Shown one piece after another: positions 1 through 8,241 of a stretch of DNA of 39,117 nt (its first letter is position 1; the number at the start of each line of letters is the position of its first letter). The DNA is taken from positions 1 through 39,117 of the forward strand of contig JBBTBY010000087.1 in NCBI GenBank assembly GCA_038043445.1. The letters are read 5' to 3'. The position numbers and the translations under genes are program-made. Under the pieces are notes generated by a model. It was not told where the DNA came from, did no database searches, and worked only from the letters and a program-made list of their open reading frames with translations. The stretch is from Spirochaetota bacterium. GTDB lineage: Bacteria; Spirochaetota; Brachyspiria; Brachyspirales; JACRPF01.

Positions 1-66
1 ACTTTCCCTCACGGCATGAAACACCGATAATCAAAGAGAACGATCCCCTATGACAGGAGGATACAC

Positions 67-222
67 ATGTTCTACCTCATGCTTCGAATGCTCGCCGATG
101 ACTTGGCCTCGCGCTTGCTCTCGCACCAACAGTACGAGGAATGCGTGGAAAAAGTGACCAGGATGTTCTGCGAGGACCGTGATAATGTACGCGGCATTGA
201 CCGCCGGGCGCCTATTCTCTAG
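67..222 (+). CDS. possible small ORF, unknown
   Basis: A 51-codon ORF starts at an ATG six bases after a perfect AGGAGG (55-60) and ends in TAG at 220-222. The product has a hydrophobic start (MFYLMLRML), two cysteines and a charged second half. I do not recognise it. The opposite strand is also open without a stop across most of this stretch (about 31-388), so coding direction is ambiguous. The strong ribosome-binding site is the only real argument. Bases 223-449 show no gene I can support. Confidence 0.3.
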   Translation: MFYLMLRMLADDLASRLLSHQQYEECVEKVTRMFCEDRDNVRGIDRRAPIL

Positions 223-449
223 TTGCACTTCTTTACGCCCGTCCATCCATGCATCGTCTAATGCGCTAACGTAATTGACTTCTTCCTGGCCTGACACTTC
301 CGGTTGTTCAGTAACGGGCAGGAGCTTGCCTGCAAGGCCGTCATCCCTTCCATGCCCGCCAGTACACCACCCGCCGAATCCCTGTCATTTCCTTGTAAAA
401 TGTTTCGAGATATGGTAGACGCAAGCAATACTACGGGAGGAATTGTTGC

Positions 450-659
450 ATGCCGACAATTCCTATGTTCTACGGCTTACTGATCCGTATGTTCTTTCGC
501 GATGACGAGAAGCCTCATGTGCCGCATATTCACGCCGATTATCAGGGACAGGTTGCAGCGTATGCGATTCAAAGCGGTGATGTTCTTGTCGGTACGCTCC
601 ATGCCGAATTGGACAATTTCAATTACTTCGGTTGCAGATGCGACTTTGCCATGATATAA
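450..659 (+). pseudogene. truncated DUF4160 family protein
   Basis: The first ~50 residues match the DUF4160 family: MPTIPMFYGLLIRMFF, then the HVPHIHADYQG segment and a GDVLVGTL strand. This small protein is often paired with a DUF2442 protein in toxin-antitoxin-like modules. After LHAELDNF the similarity stops. The expected C-terminal helix (QLK..W...H...L...W) is missing and the frame closes at 69 residues instead of about 80-90. A good ribosome-binding site (GGGAGG, 435-440) precedes the ATG. No DUF2442 partner is visible. The tail of this frame contains the promoter of the following pyrD, so the truncation may be fixed by that overlap. Family assignment is from motif memory; whether it is functional is unknown. 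Confidence 0.6.
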
Positions 660-660
660 T
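632..660 (+). promoter_or_regulatory. pyrD promoter, probably leaderless
   Basis: TTGCAG (632-637), 17-bp spacer, TATAAT (655-660), followed after only six bases by the pyrD ATG at 667. The expected transcription start coincides with the A of ATG, and there is no ribosome-binding site in front of it. Confidence 0.65.
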
Positions 661-666
661 CCCCCA

Positions 667-1587
667 ATGGCGAATCTGAAAATCGCGCTCGGCGATATCG
701 AGCTCAAAAAACCGATAATCCTCGCTTCCGGTACGGCCGGTCACGGCGAAATAAGCGATTTTTTCGATCAGAAGAACGTGGGCGCCATAGCGCTCAAAGC
801 GGTGTCGATGAAAAAACGCACGGGGAATATGCCCCCGCGCATCGTTGAAACGCCGGCAGGCGTGCTCAATGCGATAGGCCTTGCCAATGAAGGGATAGAC
901 CATTTCGAAAAGTCGATAATACCGAAACTGAAAAAGATCCGCGTACCGCTCATCGCCAATGTCGTCGGCGATACCGCGGATGAATATGCGGCCGTCGTCA
1001 AGCGTCTTACACGCTTCCGCGAGATAGCGGCATTCGAACTGAACGTCAGCTGCCCGAACGTTCACGGGAAGAACAAACTCTTCTTCGAGGATAACGAAGT
1101 ATTGAAGAAGATGATCGCTTCATGTAAAAAGGCTACGAAGAAGACCATCATCGTCAAGCTCCCTCCGGCGGTGTTCGGCATCGAGGAGCTTGCAAAAACC
1201 GCTGCCGATTCCGGCGCAGACATCATATCGCTTACCAACACCATCCCCGCCATGGAGATAGATATCCGTACCGAACGGCCAATGCTCGGCAATAACCAGG
1301 GAGGGCTTTCCGGCGCGGCGATACGCCCCATTGCGCTTCGCCTTGTCTACCGAGCATCGAAAGCGGTGAGCATACCCATCATCGGCGGCGGCGGCGTATC
1401 GAATGCCGACGACGTGGTGAAGTTCATGCTCGCCGGGGCGACTGCCGTGAGCATCGGCACCGCATCCATGATAACCCCGAACCTTCCCGACACGATATGC
1501 CGCGATCTGGACCGCATCATCGACGGGAAGAACATGAAGAACATCGCCGATCTCACCGGGCGGCTTACGCTCAACTCCCAAAAATGA
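667..1587 (+). CDS. pyrD: dihydroorotate dehydrogenase, class 1B catalytic subunit
   Basis: Oxidises (S)-dihydroorotate to orotate in pyrimidine synthesis, using FMN; cytosolic. The 306 residues fit PyrDB length. Visible features are the N-terminal substrate/FMN loop (ILASGTAGHG), the ELNVSCPN motif with Cys129 as catalytic base (Cys marks class 1, versus Ser in class 2), the GGLSGAAIRPIALR phosphate/FMN segment and the IIGGGGV and GTASMI loops near the C-terminus. Class 1B enzymes normally work with the iron-sulphur/FAD subunit PyrK. None lies next to this gene, so PyrK must be elsewhere or another acceptor is used. The stop overlaps the tsaE start as ATGA, indicating translational coupling. 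No Shine-Dalgarno; the promoter suggests a leaderless mRNA. Confidence 0.9.
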   Translation: MANLKIALGDIELKKPIILASGTAGHGEISDFFDQKNVGAIALKAVSMKKRTGNMPPRIVETPAGVLNAIGLANEGIDHFEKSIIPKLKKIRVPLIANVVGDTADEYAAVVKRLTRFREIAAFELNVSCPNVHGKNKLFFEDNEVLKKMIASCKKATKKTIIVKLPPAVFGIEELAKTAADSGADIISLTNTIPAMEIDIRTERPMLGNNQGGLSGAAIRPIALRLVYRASKAVSIPIIGGGGVSNADDVVKFMLAGATAVSIGTASMITPNLPDTICRDLDRIIDGKNMKNIADLTGRLTLNSQK

Positions 1588-2021
1588 ATATCGATGCGTC
1601 TGTTGTGCTCGATGCGATGCCGGCATTCGCCGAGAAGCTCGTGTCGCTCATTGAACCGGATGATATCATCCTTCTCATCGGCCCGCTCGGTGCGGGAAAA
1701 ACGACGCTCGTGCGCGCGGTGGCGGAGCTGCTCAATGCCGACAGCGAAGCAGCAAGCCCTACGTTCACGATACTCAATGAATACATGGTGACCTTCCGCG
1801 GCGAACGCATGCCGCTGCGCCATGTGGATGTGTACCGCCTCTCCGGCGATGACGCGTTCGATTCCATCGGCCTGCGCGAATCAATAGCAATACGGGGCAT
1901 CACCTTCATCGAATGGGGCGATACGATACGCCATATCCTGCCGCCATGCGTGGAATTGACGATCGATATCGTATCGATGGAAGAACGACGAATGTCCCTT
2001 GTGATCCCCGAACGGAAATAA
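1584..2021 (+). CDS. tsaE: tRNA threonylcarbamoyladenosine biosynthesis ATPase TsaE
   Basis: TsaE is the small P-loop ATPase that works with TsaB/TsaD in t6A modification of ANN-decoding tRNAs. The 145-residue product has the Walker A loop GPLGAGKTT (residues 33-41), the family signature ASPTFTILNEY, the HVDVYRL strand with its catalytic acidic residue and the EWGD motif. I chose the ATG at 1584 because it overlaps the pyrD stop (ATGA) and gives the normal family length; an in-frame start further upstream would lie inside pyrD. Cotranscribed with pyrD. TsaB and TsaD are not in the window. Confidence 0.92.
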   Translation: MNIDASVVLDAMPAFAEKLVSLIEPDDIILLIGPLGAGKTTLVRAVAELLNADSEAASPTFTILNEYMVTFRGERMPLRHVDVYRLSGDDAFDSIGLRESIAIRGITFIEWGDTIRHILPPCVELTIDIVSMEERRMSLVIPERK

Positions 2022-2166
2022 CGCAGACGATAGAAACGCCCCAAGCGTAGAACACCAAGAATCCATCAATAAACAACGAAAATCACAAAAAAATGCAGAT
2101 ACTCGCTACGGCTTTCGTGCTTTTCGCTGTAATCCTGTCTTCTCCCTGGACGTATTATAGAGGAGA

Positions 2167-3021
2167 TCACGCGCTCGCTTTATCCGATGTTGCCGCCTGC
2201 TTATATTCGCTCGGCGATACATGCTCGTACTTCTTGAACAGACGGCTGAAATAGAGCTCATCCTTGAAACCCGAATTTATCGCCGCTTCGCGAACGCTGT
2301 ACCCCTGCAGGAGAAGGTCCTTGCTCTGACGCAGCCGCATGTTAAGGAAGTATTTCTTCGGCGTTACGCCGACATATTTCTTGAAGAGCGTCGCGGTGTA
2401 ATCATATCCGTACGGCGAGAGCGAGAACGCCTCGGCGACGGCATTATCATCGGCCAGATGGCTGTCGATATAGCTCATCATCTTGATGATGAAAAAGTAA
2501 TTATGATCGATGACCGTCTCGTTCTCCGAGAGATACGAATCATAGATGTACTCCGCGAGCACCGATGAGAAAAGGCTCTGCTGCAGTATGCTCTTTTCCT
2601 CGCTCTCATTGAGCGACTCATAGCGCGTGAACGCCGCGCGCACATAGTCCCAATTCGTGAATTTCGCTGTCGGCGAGAATTTTATCAGCGAAAAGAAATC
2701 GACGGTGCCGAACAGTTTCAGCTCGAAATGCTGGGCGATGGCCTCGAAATTATCCCTGCCGTGCACCGCGGTATAGAGCGACATCCCCGGTGTAGCGAGG
2801 AAGGCATGCCCCGGCGTAAGAAGATGTACCGTGCCGTTCGCCGTGAATTCCGCCGCACCGCCGTAACAGACGAAGAGATCATAGTCCTTGTACCCGGAAG
2901 GATTATTGATATGCCATGATGCGTTCTGGCTCTGCTTGCACGGCTTGGCGGTAAGGGTAAGCTTCAGGTTCTCAGGATGAATGATGTCAAGAAAAGTGGC
3001 GGACGGGCGCATGGCGCTCAC
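2167..3021 (-). CDS. AraC family transcriptional regulator with cupin sensor
   Basis: A 284-residue regulator. The N-terminal half is a cupin-like effector pocket (around residues 30-130; YKDYDLFVCYGGAAEF, LLTPGHAFLATPG). The C-terminal ~100 residues form the double helix-turn-helix of AraC proteins (VREAAINSGFKDELYFSRLF, then KKYEHVSPSEYK). The start is GTG at 3021, overlapping the ptsI stop (GTGA); an ATG three codons in (3012) is an alternative. Coupling to PTS enzyme I suggests it senses a sugar or sugar phosphate, but the target is unknown. A run of seven T follows the gene on its own strand near 2087-2093, with no clear stem. Confidence 0.88.
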   Translation of the reverse strand: MSAMRPSATFLDIIHPENLKLTLTAKPCKQSQNASWHINNPSGYKDYDLFVCYGGAAEFTANGTVHLLTPGHAFLATPGMSLYTAVHGRDNFEAIAQHFELKLFGTVDFFSLIKFSPTAKFTNWDYVRAAFTRYESLNESEEKSILQQSLFSSVLAEYIYDSYLSENETVIDHNYFFIIKMMSYIDSHLADDNAVAEAFSLSPYGYDYTATLFKKYVGVTPKKYFLNMRLRQSKDLLLQGYSVREAAINSGFKDELYFSRLFKKYEHVSPSEYKQAATSDKASA

Positions 3022-4832
3022 CGGTCATGCGCGATCGCCGTTTCGCCCGGCTTCACCGCCCGCGTAATGATCTCGGGGAATTTCTGCTGCATGAACTCGA
3101 TGACGAGCCGCCTCGCATCGGACGAACGCTCGGACGCGAAAAGCCTCTCGACGAGCGCCCTGCACTCGCCCGCATCCAGCCCGCGGATGACGCGCTTCAT
3201 GTCCGGTATCACGGGCGGCGCCATGGAAAGGACATCGACATCGAGGCCGACGAGCACGCATGAATAGAGCGGCTGCCCCGCCATTTCGCCGCAGACGGCC
3301 ACCGGTATTCCCGCCGCATGCCCGTTCTCAACGGTGCGCTTGATGAGCGAGAGCACGGAAAGATTGAGCGGATCGTACAGATAGCTTATCTTTTCGTTCG
3401 TCCTGTCGCAGGCGAGCGTATATTGAATGAGATCGTTCGTCCCGATGCTGAAGAAGTCGACCTTATGCGCGAACTTTTCCGACATTATCGCCACCGACGG
3501 TATCTCCACCATGATGCCGACCTTCACCTCGCTGTCGAAGGGGATAGTGCGTGCGGCAAGCTCTTCCTTCGCCGCAGCAAGATGGCCGAGCGCCTGTTCG
3601 AGCTCATCGACGCCGCTCACCATGGGGAACATGATGCTCGTTGCCCCGAAATGCGATGCGCGGAGTATCGCACGCAGCTGCGTACGGAATATCTCCGGGT
3701 TCGCGAGGCAGAAGCGTATCGCACGCCAGCCGAGGAACGGGTTCTCATCGACGTTCGTATTAACGACATCGGCCGATATGAATTTATCGCCGCCGAGATC
3801 GAGGGTGCGTATCGTGACCGGCTCTTTGGTGAACGACTCTATCACCTTGCGGTAATTGATGAACTGTTCTTCCTCGCTCGGGTAGCGGTCACGGCTTATG
3901 TAGAGGAATTCCGTACGGTAAAGCCCGATGCCCTCGGCGCCGAATTTCTTCACATCAGCGACGTCGTCGGGGTCCTCGATGTTCGCCTCGACCTTGATGA
4001 CGCGTTTATCCACGGTCACCGCGGGCACGCCGGAAAGGCGTATGTGCTCTTTCTGGAAATGCGTGAATATCTCGCGCATCGTCTCGTATTCGCGGAGTAT
4101 GCTCTCCGGCGGGTTGACTATCACATCGCCGTGTATGCCGTCGAGGATGAGCATATCACCCTGCTTGACATGGGTGCTGATGTTCACAAGACCGACGACG
4201 GCGGGTATGCCGAGCGAACGCGAGAGTATGGCGCTGTGCGATGTGTCGCCGCCGATATCGACGGCGAATCCGAGCACGAAATTCCTGTCAAGGTGCAGCG
4301 TGTCCGACGGCGTAAGATTATGCGCGACGACGATGACCGGCTCGTCGAGCTTCGGCGATTGAACGATATCCCGGTCCCTGATCAGGTGGCGCAGCACGCG
4401 GTTGCGTATGTCCATGATGTCGTGGACGCGGTCCTTGAGGATGGGATTATCAATGGCCGTGAGCCGCGAGACGAAGCGCATCATGATCTCGTTGTACACG
4501 TGATCGACGTTCTTGCGCTGCTTTTTTATCTCATCGCGGACTTCGTTCAATACGACCGTATCTTCAAGGATCTGAATGTGCGATTTGAGTATCTCGGTGA
4601 CGTCCTTCTGTACGTCCTTGTCGTAATTACCCTTAAGCGATAGTATCTCATCCTTCGATTCCCGTACGGCGGTCTCAAGCCGGCGTATCTCGGATTTTAC
4701 CTTCGATTCGGGTATATCGTACACCTCGACGACGATGTTGTCGTTGTGATAGAGAAATGCCTTCCCGATAACGATGCCGGCGCTGGCGCCGGTGCCGGTG
4801 AATGTCGTTGACTCTATCTCTTTTTCTTTCAT
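3018..4832 (-). CDS. ptsI: phosphoenolpyruvate-protein phosphotransferase (PTS enzyme I)
   Basis: Cytosolic enzyme I transfers phosphate from PEP to HPr at the head of the PTS. At 604 residues it is slightly longer than E. coli EI (575) and lacks the GAF domain of PtsP. Visible features are the N-terminal HPr-binding helical region, the phosphohistidine loop GGDTSHSAI (His199), GIGLYRTEFLY, TIRTLDLGGDK, the metal/PEP site NPFLGWRAIR, GTNDLIQYTLACDR, and VCGEMAG with the catalytic cysteine near the C-terminus. No HPr or EII gene is in the window. The gene is followed without a gap by an AraC regulator. Its promoter (4856-4883) gives a leader of only ~16 nt, so the GGAGG just downstream of the -10 box is probably not in the mRNA. 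Confidence 0.95.
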   Translation of the reverse strand: MKEKEIESTTFTGTGASAGIVIGKAFLYHNDNIVVEVYDIPESKVKSEIRRLETAVRESKDEILSLKGNYDKDVQKDVTEILKSHIQILEDTVVLNEVRDEIKKQRKNVDHVYNEIMMRFVSRLTAIDNPILKDRVHDIMDIRNRVLRHLIRDRDIVQSPKLDEPVIVVAHNLTPSDTLHLDRNFVLGFAVDIGGDTSHSAILSRSLGIPAVVGLVNISTHVKQGDMLILDGIHGDVIVNPPESILREYETMREIFTHFQKEHIRLSGVPAVTVDKRVIKVEANIEDPDDVADVKKFGAEGIGLYRTEFLYISRDRYPSEEEQFINYRKVIESFTKEPVTIRTLDLGGDKFISADVVNTNVDENPFLGWRAIRFCLANPEIFRTQLRAILRASHFGATSIMFPMVSGVDELEQALGHLAAAKEELAARTIPFDSEVKVGIMVEIPSVAIMSEKFAHKVDFFSIGTNDLIQYTLACDRTNEKISYLYDPLNLSVLSLIKRTVENGHAAGIPVAVCGEMAGQPLYSCVLVGLDVDVLSMAPPVIPDMKRVIRGLDAGECRALVERLFASERSSDARRLVIEFMQQKFPEIITRAVKPGETAIAHDR

Positions 4833-4855
4833 ACTGCCCGAAACAACGGGCCTCC

Positions 4856-4883
4856 ATTATATCCAAGGACGCTTTTTTTACAA
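4856..4883 (-). promoter_or_regulatory. ptsI promoter
   Basis: On the minus strand TTGTAA (4883-4878), 16-bp spacer, TATAAT (4861-4856). The predicted start near 4849 leaves a ~16-nt leader. A small inverted repeat (GCCCG 4836-4840 / CGGGC 4847-4851) lies just downstream and may act at DNA level. Confidence 0.55.
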
Positions 4884-4930
4884 GCGCAGTACGCTGCAAT
4901 ATCCGGTGAACGAACAGAGGGGACACTGAT

Positions 4931-4959
4931 TTGACAGTCCATCTCATTGCACCTATACT
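4931..4959 (+). promoter_or_regulatory. strong consensus promoter for the 5001 gene
   Basis: TTGACA (4931-4936), exactly 17 bp, TATACT (4954-4959). The expected start near 4966 gives a ~35-nt leader. It is divergent from the ptsI promoter with about 45 bp between the two -35 boxes. Confidence 0.65.
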
Positions 4960-5000
4960 TGCATTCGTAATACGTTTCTCAGCGGTCAAGGTGCCCGGCA

Positions 5001-6653
5001 ATGGAACATGAAAGAACAACGATACTGAACGTCGAATATCATCATCGAAAGGTCGATAATGCCGATATGTACCTGACCGAATTCGGCATGCCCCTTGCGG
5101 ATATTCTCATGCCGGGGAATTTCCTCACCGATGAAGCATGGTTCAAGAACAATTCCACACGCCTATCCGGTACAAGCTGCCTCTATAAGGTACGCACCAA
5201 GGATATGCAGGGTCAATTCGCGGATATCGTCCTCAAATGGAACCGCATGGGCATGGCGGTACCCGTGGACACCTACATGAACGAGCTTGCCAATGCCGAA
5301 TTCAACAGCCCCTTTGAGGAATTCTCGCTTGTCATGGAGTTACGCGATGCCGTCCGCTGCTACGACATTCACCTCGCGCTGCAGAAACCGCTCGCTATCT
5401 ACGTACCCCGGGAGACCGTCGAGCTCTGGCAGAGCGGCCGCGAAGAATACCGGATGAATTACAAAATAGCGTCCCATAAGGAGATCGCCCTTGACATGAA
5501 CCGCTCCTACGCGGTCATCTATCAGTGGCTGCCCGGAATGGACGCCGCCGTCATGTGCGAGAAACAGATCATCAGTGCGGAAGAAATGGAACGGATCACC
5601 GTGGAAATGGACGATATGCTCCGCGGCATCGGTTTCCTCGTACGCGACAGAAAACCGCATCACATCATATTGAAACCGGATGAGAAGGAAGGATATACAC
5701 GGGACGCATCCGGGATGCCGGTACGCGCCCTCATCGACTATGAACTGCTCGCTCACACCAGCGAAAATGACGCCGTCATCAAGCGGCAGAAGCGGCAGAA
5801 CTACCTCAAGCGCCAGCGCGACCGGTTTACTACCGTGCCGGACCTGTCATCATACCCGCATCTGAAGCAGGTATCGATATTCGGCGTGGACTATGTCTAC
5901 GGTCACGCGGAAAGCACCGAGGGGCGGCTCTGGGTGGTCGGACGAGATCCATTGCTTTTCGATTATTTTCTGCCGGAGCGATGGGAGAACACGCCGAAGA
6001 CAAAAATATCGATGACGCGGGAGATCTATCACACGGTCACGAAGGACAATATCCATATTGTCTGGAAGCTGTCGCATGCGGGCATGAAGCCCGACATGGA
6101 CCCGTCCATCGATGAAGAGAACAAGATACTGCAGTACGGGTATAACAGCCCGTTCGAGGAAATATCCATCGCACTCGAACTGACCGAGAAGGGGATATTC
6201 ACGATATATCCGCGGGCGGTGTACATGGCCGGTTCGCATACCGCCATTCCCGAGGGCATGTCCGATATGAGCCGCTATCAAAGCCATGCGCCTGTCGTCA
6301 TGCCGGACGGAAACCCCCTCTTTACGCAGCATCATGACTACATCAGCATCTGGGGCTACTGGAACGGACCGGATGAGAAGCTCGCCGCCATCGATGATGA
6401 CTACTACGAAGGCATCGATGCGCTGCGGGCGCTCCGCAAAGGCGTCATCACCGAAGAGGTATACCGCCGCTGCATCGAAATAATCCGCGAGCGATTGTCG
6501 CTTGCAGGGATAGAGGACTTGAGCCTGCGCGGCAATCATCTGCTCCTGTCATTCGACTCGAAGGGCAGGCTCATCACGGGGAACGAAGGCGTGCCGGATA
6601 TACGCATATCGAATTTCGAATTCCTCAAGCGCAGGATCAACAGAGCGCAATAG
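5001..6653 (+). CDS. tandem kinase-fold-like protein, function unknown
   Basis: The 550-residue soluble protein has no signal peptide and no family I can name. It looks like two copies of one fold. Copy 1 (about residues 55-260) has a glycine-containing start (RLSGTSCLYKV), a VLKW strand with Lys79, a NSPFEEF helix start (102-108), a hinge-like YQWLPG (174-179), a catalytic-loop-like DRKPHHIILKP (216-226) and LIDYELL (244-250). Copy 2 (about 335-542) repeats them in order: HIVWKL (Lys356), NSPFEEI (382-388), a hinge-like YISIWGYW, RGNHLLLSF (510-518), IRISNFEFL (534-542). This order matches the kinase fold (beta3 Lys, alphaC Glu, hinge, catalytic loop, DFG). The HRD aspartate is not obvious in either copy and the DFG aspartate is Asn538 in copy 2. 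Pseudokinase or divergent kinase is my inference. Its own strong promoter makes it monocistronic. Confidence 0.6.
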   Translation: MEHERTTILNVEYHHRKVDNADMYLTEFGMPLADILMPGNFLTDEAWFKNNSTRLSGTSCLYKVRTKDMQGQFADIVLKWNRMGMAVPVDTYMNELANAEFNSPFEEFSLVMELRDAVRCYDIHLALQKPLAIYVPRETVELWQSGREEYRMNYKIASHKEIALDMNRSYAVIYQWLPGMDAAVMCEKQIISAEEMERITVEMDDMLRGIGFLVRDRKPHHIILKPDEKEGYTRDASGMPVRALIDYELLAHTSENDAVIKRQKRQNYLKRQRDRFTTVPDLSSYPHLKQVSIFGVDYVYGHAESTEGRLWVVGRDPLLFDYFLPERWENTPKTKISMTREIYHTVTKDNIHIVWKLSHAGMKPDMDPSIDEENKILQYGYNSPFEEISIALELTEKGIFTIYPRAVYMAGSHTAIPEGMSDMSRYQSHAPVVMPDGNPLFTQHHDYISIWGYWNGPDEKLAAIDDDYYEGIDALRALRKGVITEEVYRRCIEIIRERLSLAGIEDLSLRGNHLLLSFDSKGRLITGNEGVPDIRISNFEFLKRRINRAQ

Positions 6654-6668
6654 CACATAAGAAAGAGC

Positions 6669-6781
6669 AACCACAGAGGGCACAGAGAACACGGAGAATT
6701 GAGCATTGCCCGGCCAACAAAAAATATATTCATTGTAGCCCCAACGTCTTCTCGGCCTTTCCCTCTGTGAGCTCCGTGGTT
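6669..6781. repeat. pair of inverted CACAGAG/CACGGAG repeats between convergent genes
   Basis: AACCACAGAGGGCACAGAG starts at 6669 and runs on to 6698 with an ACGGAGAA end. An inverted relative, CCCTCTGTGAGCTCCGTGG, sits at 6761-6781. A third copy lies at 34867-34889. The pair could fold as a long imperfect hairpin and may serve as a bidirectional terminator between the 5001 gene and the oxidoreductase. Confidence 0.6.
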
Positions 6782-6805
6782 AAATATTCCTTTCCTGATT
6801 TCCCC

Positions 6806-8095
6806 TCAACGTCTTCTCTTTTTCCCTTTCGGTTTTTTCCCAGGGGCCGGTTTCGCCTTTTTCGCTGCGAGCACTATCGTCCTGCTCTTCTTCGCCCACG
6901 GGAGCTTCATCTCGAAAAAGCCCTTATCCTCATCGAACATCGCCTTCACCGTATCCTCGATACCGGTGATGACCGCATTGTGCTCGTTGGATACATCAAG
7001 GTTCGGATTGTATGCCTCTTTTTCTATGGGCAGCTTCTTCCCGTATTTCATATCGACGACGACAACACCGCCCGATGAGCGGAACCCATTATCGATACAG
7101 ATGACCTGCTGCATGGCGTTCGCTATCGTGGTGAGCGGCTTCGTTCCTTTCTCTATCGCCTCGCAGACGTTCATGAACACGAGATGATGGAGCGGTATCT
7201 TCCCATTATCGATGGTCTCGACGAGTTCATATCCCTTGCCGTTCGCGCGATAGAAGTCCGCCTTGCTCTGCCCTGTCCAGACCATCTTCCCCTTCTCGCA
7301 GATGAACTCCGTCACCGGTCCGAACTGCTCTGCGCAGGCATGGCTTGCGATGAACGATACGGGGACCTTTGCATCGGTGATGACGCGTATGAACTGCGTG
7401 TCGGCGGATTCTATCTCTTTTATCCGATAATTCTCCATGTAGACGGAGACGGGGTTCGCGCTTGCGTCATGCGTCCTCCCGGCGACATAGAGCATGTTGT
7501 TGAGAAAATGCGCGACAGCGTTCTGCATCGGCGAATCGTGCACCGCCTTACCGGCGAAGCGAATATGCCCCGCCCATCCGTTGCGTTTATAGTACGCGCT
7601 CGAGCGCGGCCAGAGCACATAGGTCTTCGCCTTGATGAGCCTGCCGAAGCGTTTTGCGAGTACGGCGTTCTTGACCGCCTGTATCGACGGCGAATAGATG
7701 TTCTGATAACCTATCGCGAGTATGTTCCCGGAGGCATCGGCGGCAGCCTTCATCCGCTCCACTTCAGCGGCCGTACCGGCAGCGGGCTTCTCGCACATCA
7801 CATGATATCCTGCCGTAAGCGCGCGTATCGATAATTCCTCATGCTGATCTATGCCGCAGGGAATGGCGATGAGATCGAGCTTGCCCATCTCGTCCTGATA
7901 CATCTTCTCATAATTCCGGTAGATGCGCACACCCCTGGCACGGAGCTCGGCTTCCCGGGCGGCGTCCTTTTCAGGGTTGCGTATCACCGCGGCCAGAAGG
8001 CGCGCGACGCCTTTTTCCTCGCAATAAGCTATCGATTTCAGATGCGATTCCCCGAAACCGGCGACGCCGACAAGGCCGATGCGTATGGGTGCCAT
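6806..8095 (-). CDS. Gfo/Idh/MocA family NAD(P)-dependent oxidoreductase
   Basis: A 429-residue dehydrogenase, probably acting on a sugar, inositol or sugar acid. The N-terminal Rossmann domain shows GLVGVAGFGESH (dinucleotide loop), and the EKP motif (VMCEKPAAG, lysine catalytic) closes it. The C-terminal alpha/beta domain contains the substrate-side helix HDSPMQNAVAHFLNNML with the usual His. The last ~20 residues are a lysine/arginine-rich tail (KKAKPAPGKKPKGKKRRR), longer and more basic than typical and possibly a nucleic-acid or surface contact. The start has a good AGAGGAG site (8102-8108). The promoter has a palindrome in its spacer. The cupin/sigma fragment is divergently arranged upstream, so local regulation by an AraC protein may once have existed. 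The exact substrate cannot be read from sequence. Confidence 0.9.
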   Translation of the reverse strand: MAPIRIGLVGVAGFGESHLKSIAYCEEKGVARLLAAVIRNPEKDAAREAELRARGVRIYRNYEKMYQDEMGKLDLIAIPCGIDQHEELSIRALTAGYHVMCEKPAAGTAAEVERMKAAADASGNILAIGYQNIYSPSIQAVKNAVLAKRFGRLIKAKTYVLWPRSSAYYKRNGWAGHIRFAGKAVHDSPMQNAVAHFLNNMLYVAGRTHDASANPVSVYMENYRIKEIESADTQFIRVITDAKVPVSFIASHACAEQFGPVTEFICEKGKMVWTGQSKADFYRANGKGYELVETIDNGKIPLHHLVFMNVCEAIEKGTKPLTTIANAMQQVICIDNGFRSSGGVVVVDMKYGKKLPIEKEAYNPNLDVSNEHNAVITGIEDTVKAMFDEDKGFFEMKLPWAKKSRTIVLAAKKAKPAPGKKPKGKKRRR

Positions 8096-8125
8096 GTAGA
8101 ACTCCTCTTCAAGAACGATGCCGTT

Positions 8126-8154
8126 AGTATATCACAGGATATCCATCCTGTCTT
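8126..8154 (-). promoter_or_regulatory. oxidoreductase promoter with operator-like palindrome
   Basis: The minus-strand -10 box TATACT (8131-8126) lies 17 bp from a weak -35 AAGACA (8154-8149). The spacer and -35 are covered by the inverted repeat ACAGGAT-ATCC-ATCCTGT (8134-8151, perfect 7-bp arms). A repressor bound there would block the polymerase. Confidence 0.55.
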
Positions 8155-8206
8155 GGATGAATAGGACATCGTTGTACGAAAGTGACACCTGTCCTCCCCC
8201 TCCGGA

Positions 8207-8235
8207 TGGACAAACGGGCGTTTTTTTCCTATACT
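8207..8235 (+). promoter_or_regulatory. promoter of the cupin fragment, leaderless type
   Basis: TGGACA (8207-8212), 17-bp spacer, TATACT (8230-8235), then ATG at 8242 exactly where transcription should start. No ribosome-binding site is present. Confidence 0.55.
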
Positions 8236-8241
8236 GCGAGC

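Noticed and set aside
31-388. Long open minus-strand frame with a Gly-rich start and a hydrophobic middle
   Set aside because: No good start codon or ribosome-binding site, no recognisable motif, and a competing plus-strand ORF with a perfect AGGAGG. Not called.
2093-2254. Small plus-strand ORF starting MQILATAFVLFAVILSS, signal-peptide-like
   Set aside because: No ribosome-binding site, and more than half lies antisense to the well-supported AraC gene. Likely chance.
3027-4643. Long plus-strand frame antisense to ptsI
   Set aside because: Its residues mirror ptsI codons and no motif is present. This is a high-GC antisense shadow.
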